From Streptococcus orisratti DSM 15617 (GTDB lineage: Bacteria > Bacillota > Bacilli > Lactobacillales > Streptococcaceae), in NCBI RefSeq assembly GCF_000380105.1, contig NZ_KB904526.1:1-64000 (forward strand): a stretch of DNA of 64,000 nt. Direction: 5' to 3'. A program made the translations under genes and the position numbers. Of this stretch, positions 56,335-64,000 are shown piece after piece; positions within the stretch are counted from its first letter, which is position 1, and each line of letters starts with the position of its first letter. The notes below the pieces were generated by a model that did no database searches, was not told where the DNA came from, and saw only the letters and a list, made by a program, of their open reading frames with translations.

Positions 56335-57800
56335 TATTTGTCACCTCCAAAAATCACTGGTTGTTGTTTGTGATGGTCTGTTGTTGCTTCAAAGGCAGCA
56401 GCAGCTTGATAAATGGTCTCCTCACTGTATTTTGGACCAATCAACTGCAAACCAACAGGCAAACCTTGAGCAAAGCCGGCAGGAATGGAAATCCCTGGCA
56501 AACCTGCCAAATTTACTGGGATGGTCAAGATATCTGCCAGATACATGGCAACAGGGTCATGATTTAAAGAGTCCAAGTCATAAGCAACACTAGGGGCGGT
56601 TGGTCCTAAGATTAAATCGTAATCCGCAAAAACATTTTCGAAGTCTTGGATAATCAGAGTACGCACAGCACCAGCCTTTTTGAAATAAGCATCGTAGTAA
56701 CCCGATGACAAGCTGAAGGTTCCTAGCATGATACGACGTTTGACTTCATCACCAAATCCTTCGCTACGGGTATTAACATAGATGTCTTCAAGATTGCTGA
56801 AGTTTTCCGTACGGTAACCATAGCGGATACCATCAAAACGCTGTAAGTTTGAAGAAGCTTCTGATGAAGCGATAATGTAGTAAACTGCCACACCGTACTT
56901 GCTATGTGGAAGACTAATTTCTTCCACTGTTGCTCCTAATTTTTCAAAATGTTTCGCAGCATTAAGGATGGTTTCTTTCACCTCAGGGTCAATTCCTTCG
57001 CCCAGATATTCTTTCGGAAGTGCGATTCTCATCCCTTTGATGTCTTGACCAATTTTAGAAGTAAAATCAGCTACTTCGTTAATTGCTGATGTAGAATCTT
57101 TAGCATCATATCCTGAAATAACATTTAAAAGCTGTGCATTTTCCTTAACAGTTGGGGCAAATGGACCGATTTGATCTAATGAAGAACCAAAGGCAATCAG
57201 CCCAAAACGTGAAACTGTCCCATAGGTTGGTTTCAGCCCAACAACGCCATTAAAAGCAGCTGGCTGGCGAATTGAACCACCTGTATCTGACCCCAAGGAA
57301 AGACGTACTTGACCAGAGGCAACTGCTGTTGCAGAACCTCCTGATGAACCACCCGGAACTTTATTTTGATCCCAAGCATTCTTGGTTCTCTTAAAATATG
57401 ATGTTTCGGTTGACCCACCCATGGCAAATTCATCCATGTTAGTCTTTCCGATAACAATCATATCCTTTCCATAAAGTTTTTCAACGGCCGTCGCATCAAA
57501 AATTGGTTCATAATTATAGAGCATTTTTGAAGCTGCTGTGGTCAAGATACCCTTGGTTGAGATATTGTCTTTGACAGCTAAAGGAATACCAGACATGACA
57601 TTATCAACGTCAATGCCCTTTTCATCAATCGCTTTTGCCTGTGCCAGCGCAGCTTCTTCTGAAATCGTGATAAACGAGTCAACAGCGGTTTCGCGTTTTT
57701 TGATGTCTTCAAGTGTCAACTTAGTTAGCTCAGTTGCTGAGATTTCTTTCTTGACAAGGAGATCATGCAACTCGTCAATTGATTTTGTATTGAATGACAT
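56334..57800 (-). CDS. gatA: Aspartyl/glutamyl-tRNA amidotransferase subunit A
   Basis: The protein is 488 aa. This amidase subunit releases ammonia from glutamine for GatB. The Ser-cisSer-Lys triad is visible: Lys in PLAVKDNI, and the two Ser in the glycine-rich GGSSGGSA and [14 protein letters not shown] region. The start overlaps the gatC stop by one base. Streptococci lack glutaminyl-tRNA synthetase and depend on this complex. Confidence 0.97.
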   Translation of the reverse strand: MSFNTKSIDELHDLLVKKEISATELTKLTLEDIKKRETAVDSFITISEEAALAQAKAIDEKGIDVDNVMSGIPLAVKDNISTKGILTTAASKMLYNYEPIFDATAVEKLYGKDMIVIGKTNMDEFAMGGSTETSYFKRTKNAWDQNKVPGGSSGGSATAVASGQVRLSLGSDTGGSIRQPAAFNGVVGLKPTYGTVSRFGLIAFGSSLDQIGPFAPTVKENAQLLNVISGYDAKDSTSAINEVADFTSKIGQDIKGMRIALPKEYLGEGIDPEVKETILNAAKHFEKLGATVEEISLPHSKYGVAVYYIIASSEASSNLQRFDGIRYGYRTENFSNLEDIYVNTRSEGFGDEVKRRIMLGTFSLSSGYYDAYFKKAGAVRTLIIQDFENVFADYDLILGPTAPSVAYDLDSLNHDPVAMYLADILTIPVNLAGLPGISIPAGFAQGLPVGLQLIGPKYSEETIYQAAAAFEATTDHHKQQPVIFGGDK

Positions 57801-58102
57801 TAGGCATCTCCTCCATCTTCTAAGATAGCTGGTACTTTGATGTAATAGTTTTCAGCTTGTGGTACATTTTTGAACAATTCATCTCGATTTGTGCCTTTTT
57901 CAGCCACATCATTACGCATAACTGTCTTACGATCAGCCATGGTTGTGGTAATAGGCACACCGTTTGTATCAACTTCATTCAATAGTTCTACCATATCAAC
58001 AATTTTTGACAAAGTGGTCGCAAATTCTACTGTTTCTTCGTCTGAAAATGCTAATTTAGATAGACTCGCCACATGGCGAACTTCTTCTTCAGAAATTTTC
58101 AT
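57800..58102 (-). CDS. gatC: Aspartyl/glutamyl-tRNA amidotransferase subunit C
   Basis: The protein is 100 aa. This small subunit wraps around GatA and GatB and stabilises them. It begins [20 protein letters not shown], which is typical, and ends in the [12 protein letters not shown] tail. GGAGAAATGCG precedes ATG 58102. It is the first gene of gatCAB. Confidence 0.96.
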   Translation of the reverse strand: MKISEEEVRHVASLSKLAFSDEETVEFATTLSKIVDMVELLNEVDTNGVPITTTMADRKTVMRNDVAEKGTNRDELFKNVPQAENYYIKVPAILEDGGDA

Positions 58103-58208
58103 CGCATTTCTCCATTATTTTTACATAGTCTTACCAATTATACCATAAACTGTGTTGCTCCGCTATTTTATACTTAGTCCAAATTAAAACCGTTCAAATT
58201 AAAATCCC

Positions 58209-58306
58209 TAAATTCTCAAAGTAACTTCTGGAAGGACAGGAACTAGAACTTACTTTGAGAATTTACCACAAACGCATGAAAACTTTCTTTGATAAAAAAG
58301 AAAGTT
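58209..58306. repeat. Two perfect stem-loops upstream of gatC
   Basis: TAAATTCTCAAAGTAA (58209-58224) and TTACTTTGAGAATTTA (58250-58265) are a perfect 16-bp inverted repeat around a 25-nt loop. AACTTTCTTT (58281-58290) and AAAGAAAGTT (58297-58306) form a second 10-bp stem. They could be the end of a decayed mobile element or regulatory hairpins; no ORF is associated. Confidence 0.6.
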
Positions 58307-58362
58307 CATCAAGATCTTTTTGAAGACTGCAACCAAAAGATTGCCTGAATAGATAAAAAATT

Positions 58363-58524
58363 AGAACCTACATTCACAAGCAAGGTACTCTTAGATAAGA
58401 GATAGTTTTTCGCTAATCAAGGTAGTTTTTTGAGAGAATACTGACTGTATTTTGAAAAAAACTGACAATGAGTAGCTGAAAAATTATTCTTAGATGGAAG
58501 TGCTGAACTGTGAATGCAGGTTCT
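58363..58524. repeat. Palindromic MITE-like element, copy 2 (162 bp)
   Basis: It is the same length and orientation as the copy at 16879-17040, with ends AGAACCTACATTCACA and TGTGAATGCAGGTTCT. Differences are spread along the element, suggesting age. It lies in the gene-free 58103-58962 stretch between gatC and the cation ATPase. Confidence 0.85.
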
Positions 58525-58675
58525 TAGTTGTCATACCAAAAATATATCCCTGAATGAGAATAAAAATTGTTCAGTACATTGTCGGTTGATTTAGTAGTTT
58601 TATGTGTGCTTTATTTAATCTTGCTCTATTTTTTCTTCTGGCAGTAGAATCCCAGTGATTCTATCACGAAAACAA

Positions 58676-58713
58676 TTTTTTTGGATAACAAACTTACTTA
58701 TTATCCAAAAAAA
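58676..58713. terminator. Bidirectional terminator-like hairpin
   Basis: TTTTTTTGGATAA (58676-58688) and TTATCCAAAAAAA (58701-58713) form a 13-bp stem flanked by T and A runs. A smaller perfect hairpin TAGAATC/GATTCTA lies at 58645-58663. No gene explains either one; they sit between the ATPase terminator and gatC. Confidence 0.6.
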
Positions 58714-58917
58714 CTAACTGATGTACAAGATAACACCCAGTTAGAATAAAATCAGAATTTTTCTGACCTAGTGTGAGTACAAGTTCAATCTCAAGAAAAA
58801 TTGAAATACAAGATTTCAACTGTAGTAATAAAGTGGTGAAACAATTATTTTACGATAATCAACCCTAACTAATTGGGGTGTAAAGAATATTTTTCGGACA
58901 TTCAGAATAATTAAAAA

Positions 58918-58946
58918 GAAAATGTGGAAGGCAAATCCACATTTTC
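58918..58946 (-). terminator. Terminator of the cation ATPase gene
   Basis: GAAAATGTGGA (58918-58928) and TCCACATTTTC (58936-58946) form a perfect 11-bp stem, followed on the minus strand by TTTTTAATT. Confidence 0.9.
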
Positions 58947-58962
58947 TAAAAGTCTCATTCTG

Positions 58963-61752
58963 CTAATGATCAGCGAGGCGTTTTCTAAGTTCCTCCATGC
59001 CAACTATAACAAAAGGACAGAGTAACAGATAACACCAATGCCACAGACCAAGACTAGCAGTATTAAAAAGTTCATGGAAGAAAGGCAAGTAAACCAGCAT
59101 CAAAAAGACGAGTAGTTCAACCGCCAAACCAATATCAATCAATGAATTAGAGAAAAGCCTCAATTGCCGAATGGATTGGTCTGAAGTGCGGCTGTTCATA
59201 ACCATGCCAATCTGGCAAAAGATGATGGCTCCCAAAGTCATAGTTGTGGCTTCACGATAGAGTTGTCCTGAGGCAACTAGATGAGAGAGATTTCCATTAT
59301 GCAAATAATAAGTGACGAAGAAGGCTCCCATAGCAAGAGCAGACTCAATCAAACCATACCAGAGGAAGGCTTTGATAAGCAGAGATTTACTGAGAAGTCT
59401 ATCCGTTAATTTTCGAGGCGGATGGTGCATAACATCAGGTTCCGGAGGCTCTACACCCAAACCAAGGGCAGGAATCATGTCCGTCCCTAGGTCAACTGCC
59501 AAAATCTGCATAACGGTCAGAGGAAGGGGAACAAAGCCCTTTGAAAGGAGGAAAAAGGCGGATGGCACAGCTTCCGGAGTATTGGAATTAAAAATATAGG
59601 TCAGAAATTTTTTGATGTTGTGATAAACGGCTCTCCCCTCTTCCACCGCATGGACGATAGAAGCAAAGTGATCATCGGTCAAAATCATGTCAGCCGATTC
59701 TTTGGCTACGTCTGTCCCAGTGATTCCCATCGCAATACCTATATCTGCTTTTTTGAGAGCAGGAGCGTCATTGACACCGTCACCAGTTACTGCAACTACT
59801 TCTCCCAGTTCTTGCAGAGCTGTCACGACACGATATTTTTGTTCAGGAGCTACGCGGGCAAAGACAATTTCACCTTTGAGTGCCTCTTTGAGCTGACTGT
59901 CAGATAAAGTTTCCAGTTCAAGTCCTGTCACCACACGTGCGTCATCTCCACGGACAATACCAATTTTCTTGGCAATGCTGAGTGCTGTCAAACCATAGTC
60001 TCCTGTCACCATGATAATACGAATACTAGCTCGGTGGCATTTTTCGATAGCTTCGCGAACACCTTCTCGAGGCGGATCACTCATGGCAACTAAACCAAGA
60101 AAGACCATATCCATTTCCAGATACTCTTGTGTCCAAGAAGTCTCATCTGTCAGAGCCTCCCTTTCCAGTGGACGATAAGCAATAGCCAAGACACGTAACC
60201 CATCTTGCGCAAAATTGTCATTGGCCGATAAGATTTGCTGACGGACACTATCAGTCATTGTGTGAAGGCCAGTTCGATCCCTATAAAAGTGGCAAAGTTC
60301 TACCATTTCCTTGGGGGCTCCTTTGGTGATAGAAAGATGCTGGCTACCATCAATAGTCTCACTCAATTCATGCACAGTAGTCATGCGTTTTCGGACAGAG
60401 TCAAAGGGCAGTTCTTTGAGGCGAGGAGCCCAAGTATGGTTATTATGAAGGGTAAGTCCAGCTTTTTCTGCCAAAACATTTAGACAAGCCTCAGTTGGAT
60501 CGCCTAAAACGGTGTAAGTAGCACGGTCTTGGTCAGGTGGCAAAACTTGAGCATTGCTGCAAAGATGGGCAAAGCGAACCAAGTATTCGAGAGATTTGTT
60601 GTCCACAAGCGAAGCTTTTTTACCATCTACCTTGCGCATGTCACCTTCTGTGGCATAACCGAGACCAGTAACATCGTACTGGTCTGAGACTTGCCAAAGG
60701 TGGTTGACAGTCATCTCGTTTTGAGTTAAAGTTCCTGTCTTATCCGAGCATATGACAGAAGTGGCTCCCAAAGTTTCAACCGAAGACAGTTTTTTGACCA
60801 GAGCATTATCCTTTGCCATGCGTTGCACCGCCATTGCCAATGAAAGGGTAACGGTAGGAAGTAACCCTTCTGGGATAAAAGCAACAATCATGCCTAAGGC
60901 GAAAATAAAAGCTTGAGCAAGAGGCTGATGGACAAAAAAACTTGCTGCAAAAAAGAAAACAACTCCAACCGTGATGGCGATGATTGAAATTTGCTTGGTC
61001 AAATGATCCAATTCCTTTTGCAGAGGGCTTTTATCATCAACCATAGTTTGCGTCAGGTGGGCAATTTGTCCAAATTGTGTCTCCATACCGATGGCTGAGA
61101 CAATCATTTTAGCAGATCCAGAAGATACAGTAGTTCCTGCAAAAACCATATTGTCACGCTCCAGAAGACTTTTATCAGGAACTTCATCAGCCTGATTAGT
61201 CTTATAAACGGGGTTTGATTCCCCAGTTAAGGCAGACTGATTGACTTGCAAGTCTGTCGCAAAAACCACACGCCCATCTGCCGAAATTCGGTCCCCTTCT
61301 TCAATAAGAACCAAATCTCCTGGTACCAACTCTTCGGCAAGGATTTTTTCTTCCTGACCTTCGCGGACAACACGGGCATAAGAAGGCAGCATCTTTTTTA
61401 GAGCTTCTGTTGCTTGGCTAGCACGATACTCTTGGACAAAGCTGAAAATACCATTAACAATATTAACAAACCAAATGGCAATTCCTAATTCTATGCTGTG
61501 GGATAGCAAGGCTACAGCACCACCAACCCAAAGTAATATAGCCATCAAACTCGTAAAATTTTTAACAAAGGTCAGCACGATAGGCTCTTTTGATGCTTCT
61601 TTAAGTCTATTTGGTCCATAGATTTGCTGACGATTGCTGACTTCCTCTTTGGTAAGTCCAGAAGCTCGGCTGGAGGCGGCTTGATAAACGTCGTCTACTG
61701 CATAAGTTTCAAGGCTCTTTTGAGAAGTCCGAGAATAATTATGACTACTCAT
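58963..61752 (-). CDS. P2-type cation-transporting ATPase
   Basis: The protein is 929 aa with all P-type motifs: actuator TGES (ALTGESNPV), phosphorylation DKTGTLT near residue 339, KGAPK-like TKGAPKEM and hinge TGDGVNDAPALKKADIGIAMG. There are ten membrane helices. Helix M4 reads FIPEGLLPTVTLSLA. PEGLL-TVT resembles the Na+/K+-ATPase-like P2 branch more than the PEGLPAV of Ca2+ pumps, so calcium specificity should not be assumed. AATTGAGGAAATCAT precedes ATG 61752. It is monocistronic. Confidence 0.9.
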   Translation of the reverse strand: MSSHNYSRTSQKSLETYAVDDVYQAASSRASGLTKEEVSNRQQIYGPNRLKEASKEPIVLTFVKNFTSLMAILLWVGGAVALLSHSIELGIAIWFVNIVNGIFSFVQEYRASQATEALKKMLPSYARVVREGQEEKILAEELVPGDLVLIEEGDRISADGRVVFATDLQVNQSALTGESNPVYKTNQADEVPDKSLLERDNMVFAGTTVSSGSAKMIVSAIGMETQFGQIAHLTQTMVDDKSPLQKELDHLTKQISIIAITVGVVFFFAASFFVHQPLAQAFIFALGMIVAFIPEGLLPTVTLSLAMAVQRMAKDNALVKKLSSVETLGATSVICSDKTGTLTQNEMTVNHLWQVSDQYDVTGLGYATEGDMRKVDGKKASLVDNKSLEYLVRFAHLCSNAQVLPPDQDRATYTVLGDPTEACLNVLAEKAGLTLHNNHTWAPRLKELPFDSVRKRMTTVHELSETIDGSQHLSITKGAPKEMVELCHFYRDRTGLHTMTDSVRQQILSANDNFAQDGLRVLAIAYRPLEREALTDETSWTQEYLEMDMVFLGLVAMSDPPREGVREAIEKCHRASIRIIMVTGDYGLTALSIAKKIGIVRGDDARVVTGLELETLSDSQLKEALKGEIVFARVAPEQKYRVVTALQELGEVVAVTGDGVNDAPALKKADIGIAMGITGTDVAKESADMILTDDHFASIVHAVEEGRAVYHNIKKFLTYIFNSNTPEAVPSAFFLLSKGFVPLPLTVMQILAVDLGTDMIPALGLGVEPPEPDVMHHPPRKLTDRLLSKSLLIKAFLWYGLIESALAMGAFFVTYYLHNGNLSHLVASGQLYREATTMTLGAIIFCQIGMVMNSRTSDQSIRQLRLFSNSLIDIGLAVELLVFLMLVYLPFFHELFNTASLGLWHWCYLLLCPFVIVGMEELRKRLADH

Positions 61753-61990
61753 ATGATTTCCTCAATTCTAAATCAATATTTCAGAGACAATATAGCCTAC
61801 ATTGAAAAAGGTGAAAACGTTTTTCTATACTGTCATTATACTCCTTTTTAAGCAAAGTGAACAAAAAAAAGTCTGATTGTCACAGACATTTTCTGAAAAA
61901 TAAAAAGATGATAAATTATTGGCACAAGTTGTTTTTTCTCTTTAAAGTCTATACCAAATGGAATGATTTATAGTCTTTTAGTACTAGGCA

Positions 61991-62143
61991 ACTAGCTGCA
62001 GGTTGCTAGAACAGCCTAGGGGCTGTTCTAGGTTGGAAATAAGACATGCGAAGCAAGTCACTTTCGTAAAGTACGGCAAGGAGAGTTCAAACAAGCCAGT
62101 GGAGTGTTTGAAGTTGGAAATAAGGAAACGGAGTTTCTCTTAT
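61991..62143. repeat. Array of hairpins with an 81-bp degenerate tandem repeat
   Basis: GTTGGAAATAAG occurs at 62032-62043 and 62113-62124, exactly 81 bp apart, each preceded by AGCC and a stem. The stems are CTAGAACAGCC/GGCTGTTCTAG (62006-62031), ACTTT/AAAGT (62060-62072), TTCAAACA/TGTTTGAA (62086-62112) and ATAAGGAAAC/GTTTC-t-CTTAT (62120-62143). A further CTAGC/GCTAG pair lies upstream. Such order suggests a structured RNA or a repeat family. The remainder of the 61753-62294 spacer shows nothing else. Confidence 0.65.
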
Positions 62144-62294
62144 GTCGAAGTAATCAAAGATAAACTAATTGACTATAAAAGCTCTAGCTCACTTTTCAGA
62201 GATAGTCTTACAATTTCAGTATAGCAATATTATCCATTCACCGTCTCTTCACACCTACCTTTTATCTTCAATAAGCCCTAAAATTTAAGAACCA

Positions 62295-62759
62295 TCATTT
62301 ACTTAAGTTGAGAACTCTTCTTTGAAAATTTCCAAGTATAAAGCGGGCAATAGGACCAACTACGAGAAGATTCAAGGGTAAGGCAAATACGAAATTAGTT
62401 ATCCAGGTACGGCCATAAATCCCATAAGAAATCGGAATACGGTTGAACAGCAACCCATAAAGCGACATACAACTTACCATAAAAAGAACCATCATCCCGG
62501 AAACAGCAATAATTCTCACCCACTTTTTCCCTTGATAATCAATGCGTTCTAGAATTGCCAAAGCCAGTTTTTTTGCAATTGGTCCTGCAAGCACAATATC
62601 AAGAAAAAGTGCAACTATAAAACCTGGAAGATAACTTGACGCTAGGTGTCCCCACGAGAAATGTCCAGCTACAATCAAATTCCAGGTAGTCATCCCAAGC
62701 ACCATCATCACACACATCAGACCGGTAAAAAAGAGTGATTCTTTGAAATTACGAGGCAT
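62295..62759 (-). CDS. DUF2798-type membrane protein
   Basis: The protein is 154 aa with four hydrophobic helices forming two similar halves. Each half has a SLFFTGLMCVMMVLGMT-like first helix and a FVxALxLxxVxxGPIAxx second helix (FIVALFLDIVLAGPIAKKL and FVFALPLNLLVVGPIARFI). This is the internal duplication of DUF2798 proteins. No function is known. GGAGAATTTTT precedes ATG 62759. Confidence 0.8.
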   Translation of the reverse strand: MPRNFKESLFFTGLMCVMMVLGMTTWNLIVAGHFSWGHLASSYLPGFIVALFLDIVLAGPIAKKLALAILERIDYQGKKWVRIIAVSGMMVLFMVSCMSLYGLLFNRIPISYGIYGRTWITNFVFALPLNLLVVGPIARFILGNFQRRVLNLSK

Positions 62760-62859
62760 AAAAATTCTCCATTTTCTTTATTTTTATGTCTTCTGATTTT
62801 TTAAATCATACAACTGGAGTTATTTTAACATAAATATTTTTTTCTTGTAAGTCAAATTT

Positions 62860-63333
62860 TTAATCTTCACCTAAAATCTGTTCCATACAAGTCTCACGTG
62901 GTGTCATCCCTTGGTTTTGGTAAAATCGCAGAGCACCTAGGTTATCATTCCAAACATTGAGCGTTAGGGCATAGCATCCAATTCTTTTGGCATAATCAAT
63001 TGCAAAGCGATAAAGTTGTTCTCCGATTTTTTGGCCGCGCGTTTCTTGGTCAACACACAAATCATCAATAAAAAGGGTTTTGTGAACAACAGATGGTGCT
63101 TTACTCTCTTGAATCATGGTAAACAGATGCCCCAGAACCCGTCCTTCGCAATCTTCATAGACGAAGATTGGGCGTTGGTCATCTTGGATAAGTTCCTCCA
63201 ATTCAGTTTCCGTATACTTACTCCCTTCTGCTTCAAAAAGATCTGGTCGTGCCTGATGATGCACATAGAGAACTTGTCTCAAAAGCTCTTGTAGTGCTGG
63301 GATATCTCTTACTTCTGCTCGTCTGATTGTCAT
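62860..63333 (-). CDS. GNAT-family N-acetyltransferase
   Basis: The protein is 157 aa. Motif A reads IDDLCVDQETRGQKIGEQLY near residues 89-108, and the end LNVWNDNLGALRFYQNQGM is typical of GNAT enzymes. AAAAGGAGAAAAA precedes ATG 63333. It lies 27 nt after the HD phosphohydrolase gene and is probably co-transcribed with it. The substrate is unknown. Confidence 0.88.
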   Translation of the reverse strand: MTIRRAEVRDIPALQELLRQVLYVHHQARPDLFEAEGSKYTETELEELIQDDQRPIFVYEDCEGRVLGHLFTMIQESKAPSVVHKTLFIDDLCVDQETRGQKIGEQLYRFAIDYAKRIGCYALTLNVWNDNLGALRFYQNQGMTPRETCMEQILGED

Positions 63334-63360
63334 TTTTTCTCCTTTTCTTTTGGGTGATGG

Positions 63361-63996
63361 CTAGCGCTGGCCATCCCATTCTGCATAAAATTCTCTCAAA
63401 AAATTTTCTAAATACTGGTGGCGCTGCTCTGCCATTTTCCGACCAAAATCAGTATTCATCAAGTCCTTGAGTTTAAGCAATTTTTCATAAAAATGCATGA
63501 TAGCCGTATCTTGACCATTCCGATACTCATCAGGAGTTAGCCGCTCCCGCGGTTGCTTGGCTGGATCGTGGATAAGCCGCCCCTTACTACCAGAATAAGC
63601 CATGCAGCGAGCAATACCTATAGCCCCGATGGCATCCAATCTATCCGCATCCTGAACAATTTTCCCTTCCAAGGACACCATAGGTTGACCGCCACCACCT
63701 TTGAAGGACATAGTGGTAATGATTTGAATAATGTCAGATATCATCACCTCCGTCAAACCTTGACTAGCTAACCAAAGCTGTAAATTAGCCAGTTCTACTT
63801 CTGGCTGGTCTGTTAGCTTATCATCTGCCATATCATGAAGTAGCGCAGCCATTTCACAAAGAAAGACATCTGCCTTTTCTTCCATAGCAATCGTACGGGC
63901 GGTGTTTCGTACCCTAACAATATGCCACCAATCATGACCGCTGGAGTCACCTTCTAAGCGGCTACGAACCAGTTGCTCCGCTTTTTCTAAAATCAT
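63361..63996 (-). CDS. HD-domain phosphohydrolase (YpgQ-like)
   Basis: The protein is 211 aa. The HD metal-binding residues are visible: GHDWWHIVRV near residue 20, LLHDMADDK near 52 and VQDADRLDAIGAIGIAR near 113. Related small HD enzymes such as B. subtilis YpgQ hydrolyse nucleotides to pyrophosphate. The start ATG 63996 is only 4 nt from the window edge, so its ribosome binding site is out of view and a longer protein cannot be excluded. Confidence 0.85.
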   Translation of the reverse strand: MILEKAEQLVRSRLEGDSSGHDWWHIVRVRNTARTIAMEEKADVFLCEMAALLHDMADDKLTDQPEVELANLQLWLASQGLTEVMISDIIQIITTMSFKGGGGQPMVSLEGKIVQDADRLDAIGAIGIARCMAYSGSKGRLIHDPAKQPRERLTPDEYRNGQDTAIMHFYEKLLKLKDLMNTDFGRKMAEQRHQYLENFLREFYAEWDGQR

Positions 63997-64000
63997 TTTC

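Noticed and set aside
61991-62143. CRISPR array
   Set aside because: There are only two degenerate units with 81-bp spacing, self-complementary content and no cas genes.

Overview
The window is low-GC Firmicutes DNA and reads as a Streptococcus chromosome. Support comes from the gene set: PBP2B-RecR, ClpL, SepM-type protease, RNase J1 with RpoY, the susR-T1-T2-X-H fructo-oligosaccharide locus in pneumococcal order, and an IS630-Spn1-like transposase. AGGAGG-type ribosome binding sites, a CtsR operator, GlnR boxes and BOX-like intergenic repeats agree. The species cannot be fixed from sequence alone. No rRNA, tRNA, CRISPR array or prophage was seen.

Layout. 1-4.3 kb: transposase fragment, recR, pbp2b, a formate/nitrite channel. 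4.3-9 kb: a SNF2 helicase and an unrecognised membrane protein. 9.2-12.9 kb: a six-gene operon of two tiny membrane proteins, an ABC exporter and a two-component system. 13.2-16.9 kb: a heterodimeric ABC exporter behind an attenuator-like leader. 17-19.3 kb: VanZ-like gene, rlmN, yutD. 19.6-25.8 kb: sus locus. 26-28.6 kb: sepM, coaD, rsmD. 28.8-29.8 kb: a secreted repeat protein. 29.9-38.9 kb: a nitrogen island (asnA, glnA, gltB, gltD) with two perfect GlnR boxes. 39-43 kb: acetyltransferase, MmcQ/EVE protein, oleate hydratase and TetR regulator. 43-45.1 kb: decayed hsdS, then the L10 leader with rplJ-rplL. 45.3-48.9 kb: clpL and azlCD. 49-53.4 kb: tsaD-rimI-tsaB divergent from rpoY-rnjA. 53.4-64 kb: EamA transporter, gatCAB, a P2-type cation ATPase, DUF2798, GNAT and HD genes.

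The asnA-glnA-gltBD block assimilates ammonium into asparagine, glutamine and glutamate. glnA, however, has an in-frame TAA in place of a conserved glutamate codon, so this copy should give a truncated enzyme. The sus locus couples uptake of fructo-oligosaccharides to intracellular hydrolysis. Its promoter carries a cre-like site between -35 and -10 and two identical palindromes downstream.

The least explained parts are non-coding. There are two 162-bp palindromic MITE-like copies, three ~104-bp BOX-like copies (one ends the hsdS remnant, one abuts the gatB stop), a four-hairpin array upstream of the cation ATPase, and a short leader ORF overlapping a terminator in front of the ABC exporter pair.
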